Assembly: GCA_022495005.1 (NCBI GenBank)
Contig: JAGYXB010001068.1
Span: forward strand, 248,001-312,000
Reading direction: 5' to 3'
Length of the DNA stretch: 64,000 bases
Source of the DNA: Rhyacophila brunnea
Taxonomy: Eukaryota; Arthropoda; Insecta; Trichoptera; Rhyacophilidae
The notes below the pieces were generated by a model, which ran no database searches, had not been told where the DNA came from, and saw only the letters and a program-made list of their open reading frames with translations. Shown here piece after piece: positions 11,630 through 26,700 of this stretch (positions are counted from its first letter, which is position 1; every line of letters starts with the position of its first letter). Both the position numbers and the translations under genes were made by a program.

Positions 11630-11769
11630 ATGCGGTGGTTGGCATGGTCCTGTATCCTGATGCTGTGTTGCAGGGCAGGAATCGGCTCCGAGATTTTCAT
11701 GGCGACGATGGGAGGCACCAAGTCACACAAAATACCATTTTGGGAACTAGCCAGAGGACTTATAGCAAG
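11630..11769 (+). CDS. UGT: UGT coding exon 1 (signal peptide and catalytic His)
   Basis: Encodes residues 1-46 plus two bases of codon 47. The start ATG was chosen because it begins a hydrophobic leader (MRWLAWSCILMLCC) that runs into EIFMATMGGTKSHKIPFWEL, the N-terminal UGT motif with the catalytic His. An in-frame TAA lies 21 bp upstream (11606-11608). The ATG directly follows TTATTTTTTCCAG, a good acceptor, so an unseen 5' non-coding exon probably exists. The donor is AG|GTAAAT. The larger open frame over this stretch is in another phase and is not real. Confidence 0.9.
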
Positions 11770-14700
11770 GTAAATTATTATCTTCCTACACAAAAGCATG
11801 AATCAAAAGTATAATTATACATAATATAACGTACTTTTACTAACGTAGTTTAATTAGCTGAAAAACTTTTTAAAATGTAAGTGTAGAAAATTAGAAGCGA
11901 TTATAAAACCAAGCAGATAAAAACAAATTAGTCATTAACTAACATTTTTGACGTGCAGATTTAGCTGTCTGACCGTTAGAGCCGCTTAGTATCACTAATT
12001 AAAATTTACCGGCTGAGCTTTAAACCGCATTTTTGACGAAATTCTTGAAAAAATGGCAAGTAAAATTACATTTACAAAACTTATTTTACTAATATCGACG
12101 AACTAAGCCTAATGTGTATAATATTAGTACCCATCAATGGCGGACTCCATACTGGGTTATTATTTAAAGCCTACCTTCTTAAAAAATAAACTAATTTCAT
12201 ATTAACGTATGTATGTAAGAAAAACTTGATCATTTTATATTCTACAAAAATAATTTAATTTGCCAATAACATCAGACAATTCTGTTGTATAATGTTGAAA
12301 AAATGTATTATTATAAATATATATAGAACCATCTGTTAAGGGGGAAAGGCACGCCAGCAGAAAACCTAGCGGAAAAATTCGAAGCTTGCAATTTCAGATT
12401 TTTTTTTGATAATTTACATTTTCAACTGTATAAATTAATTAATATGTATCTGAAAACATTAAAAAGATTTTTTATTTTTTTTTTAAATTTAAAGATAAAT
12501 TTACAATTGTAAAAAAATGTAATAAAATTTGAATTCGTTGCAGGGTCACATCTTATTATTGTATTACATTTTTTTGTTAATATTTATGATTAAAATTTAG
12601 TTTATTAAGTTTTAAATTTTTTGTTGTTTAGATTTTATTTTTATAGTATTTTTTCTGTTATATTTTCGTTTTTATTTTATTTTCCATAAAAATTGATAAA
12701 AAAATCAATCCCAAAAGTTTCGGGATTAGGTTTATCAATCCCGGGATTCATAGGTATCGAAAATAGCTCGAGATCCCGTGATTGGAATCCCTAGTGTGTA
12801 CCTATTCATCAGTAGGTAGTAATATCGTATTATATTCTTTTTTCCCGTAAGTATATCTGAAAAGTGTGCTCTTTTTCTCTGATCTCTACAGCCTACCTCT
12901 TTCTTAAAATCAACCTTTGCCACTGGAACCTACATATTTGTGAATTTTGAGATAAACGCTAACGCATCAGGAGACCGATCGGACTTGTAAAATGTTTGGG
13001 TTCACAACACCGCGTTTGACAGAGTCAACAATTTTGAATACTTGAGACCTCCCTAACAGTGAGAGTAGCATGAAATCGAAATTATGTGAAGAATGTTTCG
13101 AGTCAACAAATGTCGCTTCGGATTAACAAAGATGCTACGTTCCAAGGGAATTATACTGATACTTGATAATATAATCTTGTTCATCGTATTCCCGGCACTA
13201 TAATACTGTATAAATATTGGGCTCATCTAGCATCTGTCTCTATCCAGGTTTGTCCAAAGCTACTTTCCTCTACTTTATGATATAAGGTCTTTAAATTCAA
13301 CTATCATAATATATTGATCGGAAACCTGATTCGTGAGCAAAAACATGGAAAGAGTAATGAGCTGATTTGAATGGAGTGTGCTGCGACTTTAAACCCATCG
13401 ATGCAGAATAATCCACAGCTGAGACATGAGTGGGTGATGAATATCCGATCAAACCCGTACTACTTGGGAGATGTGTTGTTAAGATTCGACATAAATAGTG
13501 CACATTGTCAGTCATACTTATTTGTTTTCTTTGAACTAAGAATACAGTTTGCAGATGGTGCTGGTTAGTTTTTAAAATTCAATTAAACCCTGCCTAAATC
13601 TTGTCAAAATGTCTTGAATATGCGATGGGCGATCCGAAAATAGTAGTGCACACTCAGGGACGGCTCTTGTATAGGAGCAAAGGTGCACTGATCTCCCAAA
13701 GTATTACGTAACTATGTAATAATAAGTACGTATTCAAATACCTACATATTGTATGAATTAATTATTGTAAAATATCTTTAATTTGTCGCCCGTCTGCACG
13801 CATAAAATGCGCGTAATTTCTGGTGGCCTGCATGTATGCGTAGGTACGTCCTTCGTAGTATTAATTGTGCAGGAGAGAAATCGAACCGCCTGGCGATGAT
13901 TTTTTTTCACGCTGCCGATAATGTGGGCTCAGTTGTGATCTTTTTTTATTTCCGAACGTGCAATATTTACCTCACTTGGGACACTGTGCCTCCCAATCTG
14001 AGCTTACGAGCGCAGACGACATTTCACGACAATGCTGTGTTTGACTGGCGCGAATAATAACAACTCACAAACGCTTTTGAAGTCGGTACAAGATTCCCGC
14101 GTAATATTTCAAATTATTATATTATTATTTCGTACGTTATGAGGTAAATGCTACGTTGTTTGCCATATAATATTGAATCGATCAAAAGATCGATTAGAGT
14201 GATATTGTGTTCATTAAGTTAGGTGTAGCAATCTCAACATACAAATACCAATTTTATAATTATTTTACCTTTAAAAATTAAATAATTTTATTATGCCTAG
14301 AGCAAAGTAAACTTGTAAGTAAGTAATTGATAAACTATTAATAACCTTTACATAATATAATATACATACTACAATTTTTTACGTACCTACTTTTACTACT
14401 CTAAGAGAAGTAGTTATTTAACAAAAGCGTTACATTGTAACAATTTCTACAATATTAGGTATTTCAATAGTGTATGTGGAGTATGAGCGTTATTTTGAAC
14501 GTAAAAGAGGATAAAATATTTTTTAAGAAGATGAACAAAGCAATTTTTCAATGTCAATTATTGAAGAAAAGAAATATAAATTATTCTATCAAATACAATA
14601 TTCGTGTTACCGAAGTATTTTTTATTTTGAATACGTCTTTCAAATCAGTCCCATTTGGAGTGCAATTCTGGAGTTGAGGTGTACAAAGTATTAGCAATTT

Positions 14701-17700
14701 TTAACAGATAGTAACTATATCCCGTTGAAAAATCACCGATCCATAGTATTTATCAAAATGATACAGCGCGTAGGTATATGCGGAGAATGTGGGATGCAAA
14801 TAACCGAAAGGGGAGTATAAGATATGCCCGAATTGCGTCATTATGTGAACTTCAACCGACCATAACCCGCGTACTACCTATCGGAGCTACACAAATGAGG
14901 AGTTTACGGCTTTGTACCAATGACATATTGTCTAAAATACTTGCATCAGTTATAATTTATGGAAGTTAGGAGTGTCAAACGTGGAAACTACGTTGGCACT
15001 ATGAAATGTATTATAATAAAAATCGAAAAGAGTTTGTATGCCTTTTGCATCATACCTATCATATCCAGAAGCTTGGACTTTATAACTTTGACAATAAATA
15101 AATGCTGTCGGTGAATGTGAGCGTCGTTTCGTTTCTCAACCCCCCCCCCCCAAGATGTATTATATATTTAAGCATAAGCCTACTTCCACTCTGAAGGCTA
15201 TTGCCGATTTTTTTCAATACCACAAAAAGGAAAATGCATGTCTTTGCATGCACTCCCTAATTTTATGATCACCGGCCGCCACTGTGCACACCTATACAGC
15301 CATACTTATTTGTTTATGTTGAATTAGGAATACATAATTATTACAGATTTCGTTAGTTTTTTTTTTTTAATTCATTAAGTCTTGACTCAAACCATAATCG
15401 ATAAAAAAAATATTTATATAATTACAAGATAAAAAGAACTTTTTATATAGCACGTTTTTAAATTTTCTGTTGAATCATATAAACTTGACAATTCTATGTA
15501 TTAATGAAAATTTTTTATTGTACTTGATAGAAATACTGAATAAATATCATAGAATATTAAAATATCATTTTGACATTTCATATTGATTTCCATAGTAACG
15601 CATAATTAATAATTTAGTTGCTAAGACCCCCTTAGCAACCGAAAATAATAACTTTCTATACAAAACAGAATTAACTGAAAATGAATTCAATTCTGCTTAA
15701 AAATGGCTAAAAGTATTAAAAGAATGCATTGTCGCCGTGTTCTGATATATTCTAAAAGTTTCAAATGTCTAGCTAGTCGGGAAGTTATTAGACAAACAAG
15801 AAAAAAAATGTACTGGACACACAAGAAAAAATCTGTATCAGACAAACAAGAATACGATCTAATAAAAACGTGGTAAAAAGAAGGAGAATACATGAATTGG
15901 ATAGTACAAAATAATATCTTACCATATCTAAATCTATATTTTTGTAATCCTGCCCCACTTCTAATAAATTGAAAATAGTATTCGCCACATGAAAGGGAAG
16001 CGTATTCCTATTGTCGATGTGGTAATTATCATCAGTGGACTTGGTCAATATGTCAAATTAGGCCCGTTTCAGACGGGACACCGGTGTCGCACTCGATATA
16101 ATACAGGAGGCCTTTGTATTATGTTTATGAACGCTCCAGAGCTAATGAGTCAACGTGTGCCGGGTATACTTTTCCGTCGGCCGCTACATTCTCAAGCCGC
16201 CGATACACTTGGTTTTATTACCGCAGCCAGTTTTATGTTCTAATTTATAACGCGAAATTATGCGTTGACTCATTTGCTCTGGGGCGTTCATAAACATAAT
16301 ACAAAGACACCTTTATTTGAATACAAAGGCCTCCTATATTATATCAAGCGTAATATCGGTGTCTCGTGTGAAACGGGCCTTAGTATCGTTGATTCCGAAT
16401 AGTTAATTATTGGTAGTACGGCAGAGCAAACAAGAAATGACCTACATTTCAGCCAAGTAACAATATATCTATGGGCACATTGGACTCTTACTTGTAGACA
16501 TTTCAATAACAATATCACGATGTAGTCTAGGTAGAGTCAGTGTATCATTTCAATGTCTTTGACTACTTGTATGTTAGATTTACTGGAAAAAAATATCGCA
16601 GATTTTTTTAAATATTCTATGCTGTCAATCTAAAAAAATCCTTCATAACCGGATCAGAGACCATTTTTAAACTTTATAGTTTCCGTAAACATATGACTGG
16701 TGACTTAATTTATAAATAACTAGCTGAAGTACCCGGCTTTGCACAGGGTCGCTTCGTGGTTATATTTATCTTAGATATTTGAAAAATAATAAAAGGTAAT
16801 TATTTTTTTAATATTAAAATATCAGTGTAATACAATATGGCAATATGAAAATAATTCTAATAGGAGTAAAGGTCAAACATAAGAACACTAAATTAATCGA
16901 ATCCAAAATATGAAAACGTTATTAATGTTATTAATATGTAGTAAAAAAAAAAACAAAATTGGATGGAACAAACAAACAACAAACTTTGTATGTTATATAA
17001 TAATAATTTAGAAACCTTCGTAGGTGTGCGCACACAACTGACAAAAGTTTCATCGCAATCGGATGAATGGTATAGGAACGCATACGAATAGAAGTAGAAG
17101 ATGATTTTCTAATTCAGAAATCTTCGTGGGCATGCGCACGACAACTCACCAAAGTTTCATTGCAATCGGATGAATGGTGTAGGTACGCATTCGAATAGAA
17201 GAAAAAGATGATGGTTGTACTAATTCAGAAACCTTCGCAGGCGTGCGCACGACAACTCACCAAAGTTTCATTGCAATCGGATGAATGGTATAGGAACACA
17301 TACGAATAGAAGAAGATAGAATAGAAGACGAAGATGATTGTACTAATTCAGAAACCCTCGCGGGTGTTGGCACAATTACTGACGAAATTTTTATTGCAAT
17401 CGGATGAATGGAATAGAAACGCATACGAATAGAAGAATATAGAATAGAAGAAGAAGAAGATAGTTGTACTAATTCAAAAACCATTGCGGGTGTTACCACA
17501 ACAACTGACGAAGGTTTCATCGCAATCGGATGAATGGTATAGGGACCATACAAATAAAAGAAGATAGAATGAAGAAGAAGAAGAAGAAGATGGTTGTACT
17601 AATTCAGAAACCTTCGCGGGTGTTGGCACAATTACTGACGACAATTTTATTGCAATCAGATGAATGGAATAGGAACGCATACGAATAGAAAAATATAGAA

Positions 17701-20700
17701 TAGAAGAAGAAGAAGAAGATGGTTGTACTAATTCAAAAACCATTGCGGGTGTTACCACAAAAACTGACGAAGGTTTCATTGCAATCGGATGAACGGTATA
17801 GGGACCATACGAATAAAAGAAGATAGAATGAAGAATAAGAAGCAGAAGAAGATGGTTGTACTATTTCAGAAACCTTTGCGGTTGTTAACACAACAACTGA
17901 CGAAGGTTTCATCGCAATCGGAAGAATGGTATAGGAACCATACGAATAAAAGAAGATAGAATGAAGAAGAAGAAGAAGATGATGATTTTTCTAATTCAAA
18001 AACCTTCATGGGTGTGCATAAAACCACTTACCAAAATTTCATTGCAATCGGATGAATGGTATAGGAACCATACGAATAGAAAAATATAGAATAGAAGAAG
18101 AAGAAGAAGATGGTTGTACTTATTCAGAAACCTTCGCGGGTGTTGGCACAATTACTGACGACAATTTTATTGCAATCGGATGAATGGAATAGGAACGCAT
18201 ACGAATAGAAAAATATAGAATAGAAGAAGAAGATGGTTGTACTAATTCAGAAACCATTGCGGGTATTACCACAAAACTGACGAAGGTTTCATTGCAATCG
18301 GATGAATGGTATAGGGACCATACGAATAGAAAAAAATAGAATAGAAGAAGAAGAAGAAGAAGAAGAAGAAGAAGATGGCTGTACTAATTCAAAAACCATT
18401 GCGGGTGTTACCACAAAAACTGACGAAGGTTTCATTGCAATCGGATGAATGGTATAGGGACCATACGAATAAAAGATGATAGAATGAAGAAGAAGAAGAT
18501 GGTTGTACTATTTCAGAAACCTTTGCGGGTGCTAACACAACAACTGACGAAGGTTTCATCGCAATCGGATGAATGGTATAGGAACCATACGAATAAAAGA
18601 AGATAGAATGAAGAAGAAGAAGAAGATGATGATTTTTCTAATTCAGAAACCTTTATGGGTGTGCATACAACCACTTACCAAAATTTCATTGTAATCGGAT
18701 GAATGGTATAGGAACCATACGAATAAAAGAAAATATAATGAAGAAGAAGAAGAAGATGATGATTTTTCTAATTCAGAAACCTTTATGGGTGTGCATATAA
18801 CCACTTACCAAAATTTCATCGCAATCGGATGAATGGTATAGGAACGCATACGGGACAGACATACAGACAGACAGACATACATTCATTTTTATATATTAGT
18901 ATAGCCTATACTCTTTGCGCAAGTGCAAGCAATAAGTTTACAAAGTTTTATCGCAATCGGATGAACGGTATGGCTGCGCATTCAATACGAACAAATAAAC
19001 ACACAAATATTAATTTTTATATATTAGATTACAAGATAAAAAGAACTTTTTATATACTTACAACGTTTTTAAATTTTCTGTTGAATCATATAAACTTGAC
19101 TTGACTTGACTAGCTTAAACGATCAAAAAAATTTGTACTTGATAGAAATACATACTGAATAATGATATGTCATTTCATATTGATTTCCATAGTAACGCAC
19201 GTATATATTATTTAATAATTTATTTGCTAGGACCACCCCCTGACCTGAAATAACTTTTTATATAAAACGGAATTAACTGGAAATGAATTCAATTCTACTT
19301 AAAGATGGCTAAAAGTATTAAAAAATGCATTGGCATCGTGTTCTGATATATTCTAAAAGTTTCAAATGTCTAGCTAGTCGGGAAGTTAGTTAAAAATTGA
19401 TTGCAAGATTTGTACCGGACAAATAAGAATATGAGCTAAGAAAAACGTTGTAAAAAGCAGCGATTTTATGAACATTTGATTTGAAAAAATCCAAAGATAA
19501 CGCTATACATAATTGCCAGATGCAATTTTTTAAGGTAGACGACTGGTAAAGAATGTAAGATCTGGGAAAAAATGTCGCTGAGCGAAATGTTTTTATTTTT
19601 GAAGCTTTTAGTTTCAATTTCCTCCAGTCTAAATTCAATATTATAAATAATTAATGGTTATTTTACCATGAGGGATTACATATACTAAAACATCCAGTGC
19701 TCTAAATTGAAAAGTTTGTGAACCGGAGCGCTTGAAGATTTTATGAAAATATTAAAGTGTGCGAGTTTGTTAATACGTAATATGCATCTTATATACATTC
19801 TAATATAAATAAATGTTTATATTAAATTATATGAAACAAATTTTTAGTTTTTGTTTCATATTTTTTGTTATGTTAATATTTTAGAATAATGTGTTTAGTG
19901 TCCCTAATGATGTAGTATGAAATATTAATATCCATTCTCGTTAATTTTAAATTGATTTCTTATTGAGAAACTATTATTGGACGGATAATTCAATGTACAT
20001 TTTGTTAGATTATTTCTGTCGCTTTTGATTTTGTTTGGTAAATACTGTTTTAAAAATATATTCAGTTGAAAAGGTCCAAATTTAATTAATAAAGTGGAAT
20101 AAGTACTACAAAAAAATTTGCGTTTTATTAAATCAAACAACAATACAATGTAGTTCCACCATGAATTGACAATTAACCAGGGCTCGAAATGGAACGGAAC
20201 GCACCGGAGCGCCGTTCCGGCTCGTGAAATTTGTAAAATTATCGCTCCGTCTTGTGAAAAAAATATGCTGACCGTCTGAGCCAGATAGGCCATAGAATGG
20301 AAAATCTGACACACTCATTTTTATAACATACACATACGATTTGATGACTATGTAAATATCTTCTGAAAAATTGTCGAGCGCTCCGGTTCGTAAACTTTTC
20401 CATTTCAAGCGCTGCAATTAACAAAATAAAAGAAATTTATACTATACGTAGTACAGTTTACAGTTAAGGGGGTTTACTAAAAAATGTATGTTGTTTTCGG
20501 TGTGTGGGTTATCGCTTTGGGAGTCGTCGGTGTGTCGTAGGTTATGGTGTTGAAAATGATGATGAAGAAGTCGAAGATGTATGCAGGAGCGAGTTTTATT
20601 AGGCGTAACGGCTGGTACAGTAGTATGTTACAGCAGTTATGTTACAATACTAAACTTATGATGGGTACGGATCCGAGGTCCGCATCTCGGTACAATCAGA

Positions 20701-23700
20701 TGTTGGGCGAAGCGATATAGAGATTGCGATGGTAACAGACTAGAAACGTATATTCGAGTGACATTTTGATAAATCATTATTCGTAATTTATACAGTCAAA
20801 AGTAATACCTAAACATTATATTCCAGTACATAATTATATTGAACGAGTCAGCGGTTTAAATACGAGTAGCTGTGAATTTTATTTATTATTACAGTCATAA
20901 TATAATATGATAATATGGGAATGGATATTAGACTAATTTTCCATTGCGATACCGTATTTAATATCGCCAATCAATCTGCTGATATAGGTAAATAGTTGTT
21001 TACTGGAATATGAGTCCCTGGGAATTTATTATTGCGGTCGAATAATTTGATACATTAAAAATAGATATTTGATCAATAATATACTGACAGCTACATGTAG
21101 CGTCGCTGTAGGATTGGTTTCCCGAATAGACCAAATGTTCAGGAGATGAAAAACAGATTTCATAATCCTATATTTAAATACATGGAGATATTTAAATTGT
21201 TATTTTACAGCATATGAATGATGTATTCATTACCATTACAAAGTAATTTAAAGAAAGGGATGGTTCTAGTCCAATTAGACACAAAAAGACATTCTGCATT
21301 AAAAGGTCGATTTTGACAAAAACGGATATTCGGGAAACCAATTTATAACGACGGTATATTAATATAAAGGGTGTTTTTGAGTAGTGTACGGGATGTCACG
21401 AACTGAGCTGCGCTCCGGTGCGTTCTGGTCAATTGCAAATGCTGCAAACTTCAACAATAAAAATAAACCTCTACCAGATTATAAATAATTCACTGATTAT
21501 ATCTGATTGAAACATAATTCAATTCAAAACAAACAATCTAAAATTTCTAATAACAAACCGTGAGACAAACTAGTTACCTACTAATAATAAAAATGTTTAT
21601 TTTAACAACATGACTGTTCTAATTCACGTCTAATATTTTGTTTTCTTTTGGGATTCGGAATTATGATCTGTTTTCTTGTATTTATATATGTGAGGAATTA
21701 TAGGTTTACCAAAAGAATATACATATTATATATATATATTATAAATATAATATTTGAACAGATGGTTAGATTACACAGTGTAATATTTGTAATTAAATAC
21801 CTATGTTTAGATATTATTTTAGGCTCATAAATATATTCCATAATATATTTAGAAATATTGCACGAATGTTTTTCTAACCTTTTATATTCCAGTATTTTAT
21901 TTATCATAGAAAAAACATTCCATATTTACCTTTGGTTATTTTTGGAGATTTGGACAATGTAAATAGATTAATTATTATCTTACACGTGTAGCTTTCTTCT
22001 GAAGGAAATTTTGTATGAATATTATATATCTCATTTTTTGTGATTTGTCTACTTGCGTTGATATTATACACGAAAGGTCATGCTGCTAACCCTGGAAATA
22101 GACTTACATCCCACTCTCTAATTCTATTTTGATATTTTAGGGAACCCAGGTACTAGCCACAAAATACACTTTGACTTTGGATATGTGTTAAATAGCTTCC
22201 TATTATTTACTCGTCTTCATCAGGACCTCATGGTTAGGGATTGCAATACCGGTATTTCAAACCCGGTATTCCAATATTTATCAATACCGAAATGCCTGTT
22301 TTAAAAATCCAAAATACTGGTATTTTCGGTATTAAGAAAGCACACTCGTTTACGTTTTTGAAAATGAATTATAAGTTATGTGCTACTAAAATGAAAATAT
22401 ATTGAGTGAATCCAACAGAGGTGAAAAAATAATAAAACAATTTTCATCAAATATATTTATATAAGTGATTGTCATCGCTCATCGCCTAGTCACGATTTTT
22501 TTAGACCATGCCTCAGCTGAGGTATAGCCTTGTGTCTCTGGATTCACAATAATATAAATTCGGCGAAAAGCCAGTTGGAAGTTTAACAAAATGCATTATA
22601 GATTTATAACAAAAATTAAATTAATTTAAGATAGGTATGTACAAACATATTTTCCTTTGGCATTTAAAATTTGAATATATTAATTTAAATTAAAAAGGTG
22701 GAAATGTGTTTAAAAAATGTATTCGTGTTTAATTTTTTGATTGCATGGAGAATGCGTCAATTATTCAAGGAACGAGAGCTTTTGATTGAACACGGAACGA
22801 TACGCCGGTTTTATAATGGCAATTCCACAAAATAATTAATTCAAAACCGAAATGCTTCGGAATAATTCAGTAATTAATTTCGTTCTGTTTATTTAATTAT
22901 TTGCGTGTTAAAAAATTGCACTGCTTAGGTTTTACAAGAAAGTGATATTTAAATTACTTCAAAATATAATTATAATACGGGGACAAAGATCTAAAAGGTA
23001 TAAGTTCCAGACAAGTAGAAAATATTTTAAATTCAACAAACAATCAGTAAAAATTGAGTTTTATCACGAATTGATATTTGTACAAAGTTATAAGAATCTT
23101 AATTTTGAAACCATTTTCGGTACTGTTCGGTTATCAGGAATACAGCGGAAAACACATTTTGAAAATAGCCGATAAACTGGATTATTTGTTAGGTTAACCT
23201 AAGCAAACCTAACCTAACCTAACTTAACCTAACCCAACCTAACCTAACCTAAACTAACCCAAACTAACAAATAATCCAGTATATCGAGTATTTTCAAAAT
23301 GTGTTTACCGCTGTATTCCTGACTAACGAACAGTACCCCATTTTCTTATTCATTTTCCATTTGTAACAAGGCGCTTAAGATGTTGGGCTTCGTCATGCGT
23401 ACTTCCCGGGTCTTTTCGAATGTTACGGTAATAAAACTTTTGTTTAATTCTTTAGTTCAAAGCAGGCTTGAGAGTGGGCACCGCATCAGTTGAAGTACGG
23501 CCTTATGGTCAAGAGGGTTCAGAAGAAATTCTTGATACTCCTTTACTTGAAGTTGGATAATATCCGTAGCTTTATCCAACTGACTTTCTCTTAGGTATGC
23601 TTAAATACTGCAGTCTGCAATTTAGAAGAAATTTTTATTAAGCTACGTATTTTTTCGACTTATACGAGGTATAAATGAGAACTCTGCCATTCTGGGCAGT

Positions 23701-26700
23701 GTTGACCTGTGTATCCCTGATAACTATCTTAGAAATAGCGAGCATCAGTTTTTTATTCTCCCAAGGTGCAGAACCAACCTGCCACTGGTAATGCCAATTG
23801 AGAGGGCGATAACTATGTTCAACCAAATTGCTTCGGGTGTTGATATATTCCACTTGCGTGAGAGTGAGTTTAGGTGGACGCTATTTTATAAATTCTTGAA
23901 ATAGGGTTTCTTTAGCTAACTCGGTGTACTTCTTTGAAATACTATATATGTATAATTGTATTTTCACTGCGTTTGTATGTTTATATTATGTTATCTTTTT
24001 TATATTTTCATTTTTATCTCTTTTATTACTTTTTTTTTTCTTATTATTATTCTGTGTAATGTCTTTCTTCTTCTTGGTCGTGCACTCATGGCTGAGGATC
24101 GTGACCACATTTAAATTTCGCCATCCTTTGAGCGACCAAGACTTTCCATCCTTGTTATGTCCACAATATGTAAAATAAATAAATTGAATTAAATTATTTA
24201 AAAAAATCATTAACAATAATTTTGACCGAGTGAGATTTTAACCAATATCAATTCTCTTTCCAAAATATGGCTGTCTTAAAAATACTTGCTAATTCCATAA
24301 TAATCTATTATTATCTAAAGGTATTTTAAATTCCAGTAGGGAATATCTAAAGGTACGGTTGGATCGGTAGCTTAATATACAAGATCCACTGTCCGTCCTG
24401 AAAGTGAAAGATGGTAGTCCAAATCTCACTATCTCACAATGTAATAGGTTGAGCAAGTGGCTGACATCCATTTCTCGTAATAACAAAAATCTGTCAATAC
24501 AAACCTCCACTCTGTGGAGGCCCATGATCCTATTAGGATCGGACATGGTCGAAAGAAAAAATGAAAAGAATTTTATTTCATTACAATATTCACCATACCA
24601 CTTGTATATGAATACTAGATTTGCTTTTCATAGTAAAGTATCTAATTTTAGTTTTATCTAAAAAATGTGTCTTTAATGAAAATGGAAATATTTTTATAAA
24701 AACACAAACATTAAGGTTAAGGTTAAGAATAGTTTATATTACATAAGTAATTACGAATAATTTACATTTGCATATTATTATTAAATTTTTAAATGAATTT
24801 ACTTAAACTACATACCTACCAAGAAATCAATGTACCTACTTTGATCCGTTGTGCTATCAGAACCTTGACAGCAATTTATATTTATAGCAGTAATTTTATC
24901 TGTTAAAAAAATAATATTTAGCCTTATACTTCGTTTAAAAATTTACGAATAAGTTAGAAGATTATGTTATTTTTAAATTTTTCTTTCTCTCTCGACCATG
25001 TCCGATCCTAATAGGATCATATGAGCCTCCACAGAGTGAAAGTTTGTATTAACAAATTTTGTTTTTACGAGAAATGGATGTCAGCCACTTGCTCAACCTA
25101 TTAGGTCTATACTCTGACTCAAACAACAAATTGAAAAACAATATGTGTACTTGCCAGATCCAGGATTTTAACCTGGGACCCACGACGCTATAGTCCGACG
25201 CTTAAGCCGCGCGGCCATCGTGGGAGTTTTAGATTTAGTAACCTTATAATAATTAATATTGGATTATTTCCAGGAACCGGGAATTTTGCGTCACTTGTGT
25301 AGTAATGGGTTCGGAGTTTTCCAGGGCTATTAGAATTATTATGTACTATATAATATTGTACAACATGTCAATATTTAGTAGCACTATTCTGTCATTTTCT
25401 ATCCAAGGGAATAGTGTAGTGATATAATGGCACCGGTGCGCGCTACAGTATTTACTTGGATAGTCCCCATGAGTATTGAATAATATTATACATACAAGAT
25501 AAAAAGAACTTTTTATGTACAACGTTTTTAAATTTTCTGTTGAATCAAATAAAATTGACTTGACTAGCTTAAACGATCAAAAAAAATTGTACTTGATAGA
25601 GATAATACTGAAATGTCATTTTGACATGTCATATTGATTTCCATAGTAACGCACGTATATATTATTAATTTAGTTGCTAGGATCCCAGACCCCTAGCAAC
25701 CAATAATGGTATCGTAATAACTTTTAATACAAAACAGAATTAACTGAAAATGAATTCAATTCTATTTAAAGATGGCTAAAAGTATTAAAAAATGCATTGG
25801 CATCGTGTTCTGATATTTTATTAAAGTTTCAAATGTCTAGCTAGTCGAGAAGTTAGTTAAAAATCGATTACAAGATTTGTACTGGACAAAGAAACACCAG
25901 ACAAATAATAATACGAGCTAAGAAAAACGTTGTAATGTAATAATAAAAATTAATAATTAATTAACTAATAAATTTCAATTTGAGGACAAGAAATATAACA
26001 CGAATATAATATGCGTTCATGTCCAGTAAACTGGTCAGTCTAATTGAAGTGAGAACCTACGGGAAAATTTATTGGCTTTTTTTACTGGGTATGGTAAAAT
26101 TTACTCTTTTCACTTATATTATTTACTTGCCGAGAATAGTTTTAATTCTGTTAGGAAATTTTGGTATATATCTGTCGGTATATTGAAAAATGTGCTTTTA
26201 AAAGTGGGGATTGATAAACGTTTAAATATCAGTGACCTGGCATTGTTTTATTTAGCCCTAACTAATGAAACAATATTGAATATTTATAGAGAGCGTGATG
26301 GATAAGTTTAATCAAATTGTTTTACATCAGCAGCTAAGAGTGGCGAAGGGTGGAGGTAGGCTTTTAGCTTTTAGGCTTACATAATGCAGTTTGCAATTTA
26401 GAAGAAATCTTTATTTAGCTACGCATTTTTTTCGACTTATACGAGATATAAATTAGAACTCTGCCATTCTGAGCAGTGATGACCTGTATGTCCCTGATAA
26501 CTATCTTAGAAATAGAGACCATCAGTTGTTTATTCTCCCAAGGTGCAGAATCAACCTGCCACTGGTAATGCCAATTGGGAGGGCGATAACTATGTTCAAC
26601 GAAATTGCTTCGGGTGTCGATATATTCCACCTACGTGAGAATGAGTATAGGTGGACGTTGTTTTATAAATTCTTAAAATAGGGTCTGCTTAACTCATCCG

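Noticed and set aside
17257..17779. Two minus-strand frames rich in Ser with repeated IHPIAMKPSS units, resembling a repetitive secreted protein
   Set aside because: They are translations of the minisatellite; the Ser run is the reverse of the GAA/GAAGAA tract and the frames break between units.
19925..20424. Overlapping minus-strand frames of 129, 94 and 61 residues
   Set aside because: They read across a hAT MITE with a perfect target duplication and its flanks.
23191..23265. A true chromosome-end telomere
   Set aside because: The CCTAA array is short, degenerate and enclosed by inverted arms with a target duplication, with unrelated DNA on both sides.
26072..26305. 77-residue plus-strand frame starting MAFFTGYGKIYSF
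   Set aside because: Looks moderately protein-like but has no family features, splice sites or second copy to support it.
23638..26630. Two similar 71-residue minus-strand proteins (MEYI-TRSN...), conserved and therefore possibly real
   Set aside because: The plus strand of the same DNA encodes the well-known LPRCR...DIF end of a reverse transcriptase; the antisense frames are conserved by descent only.
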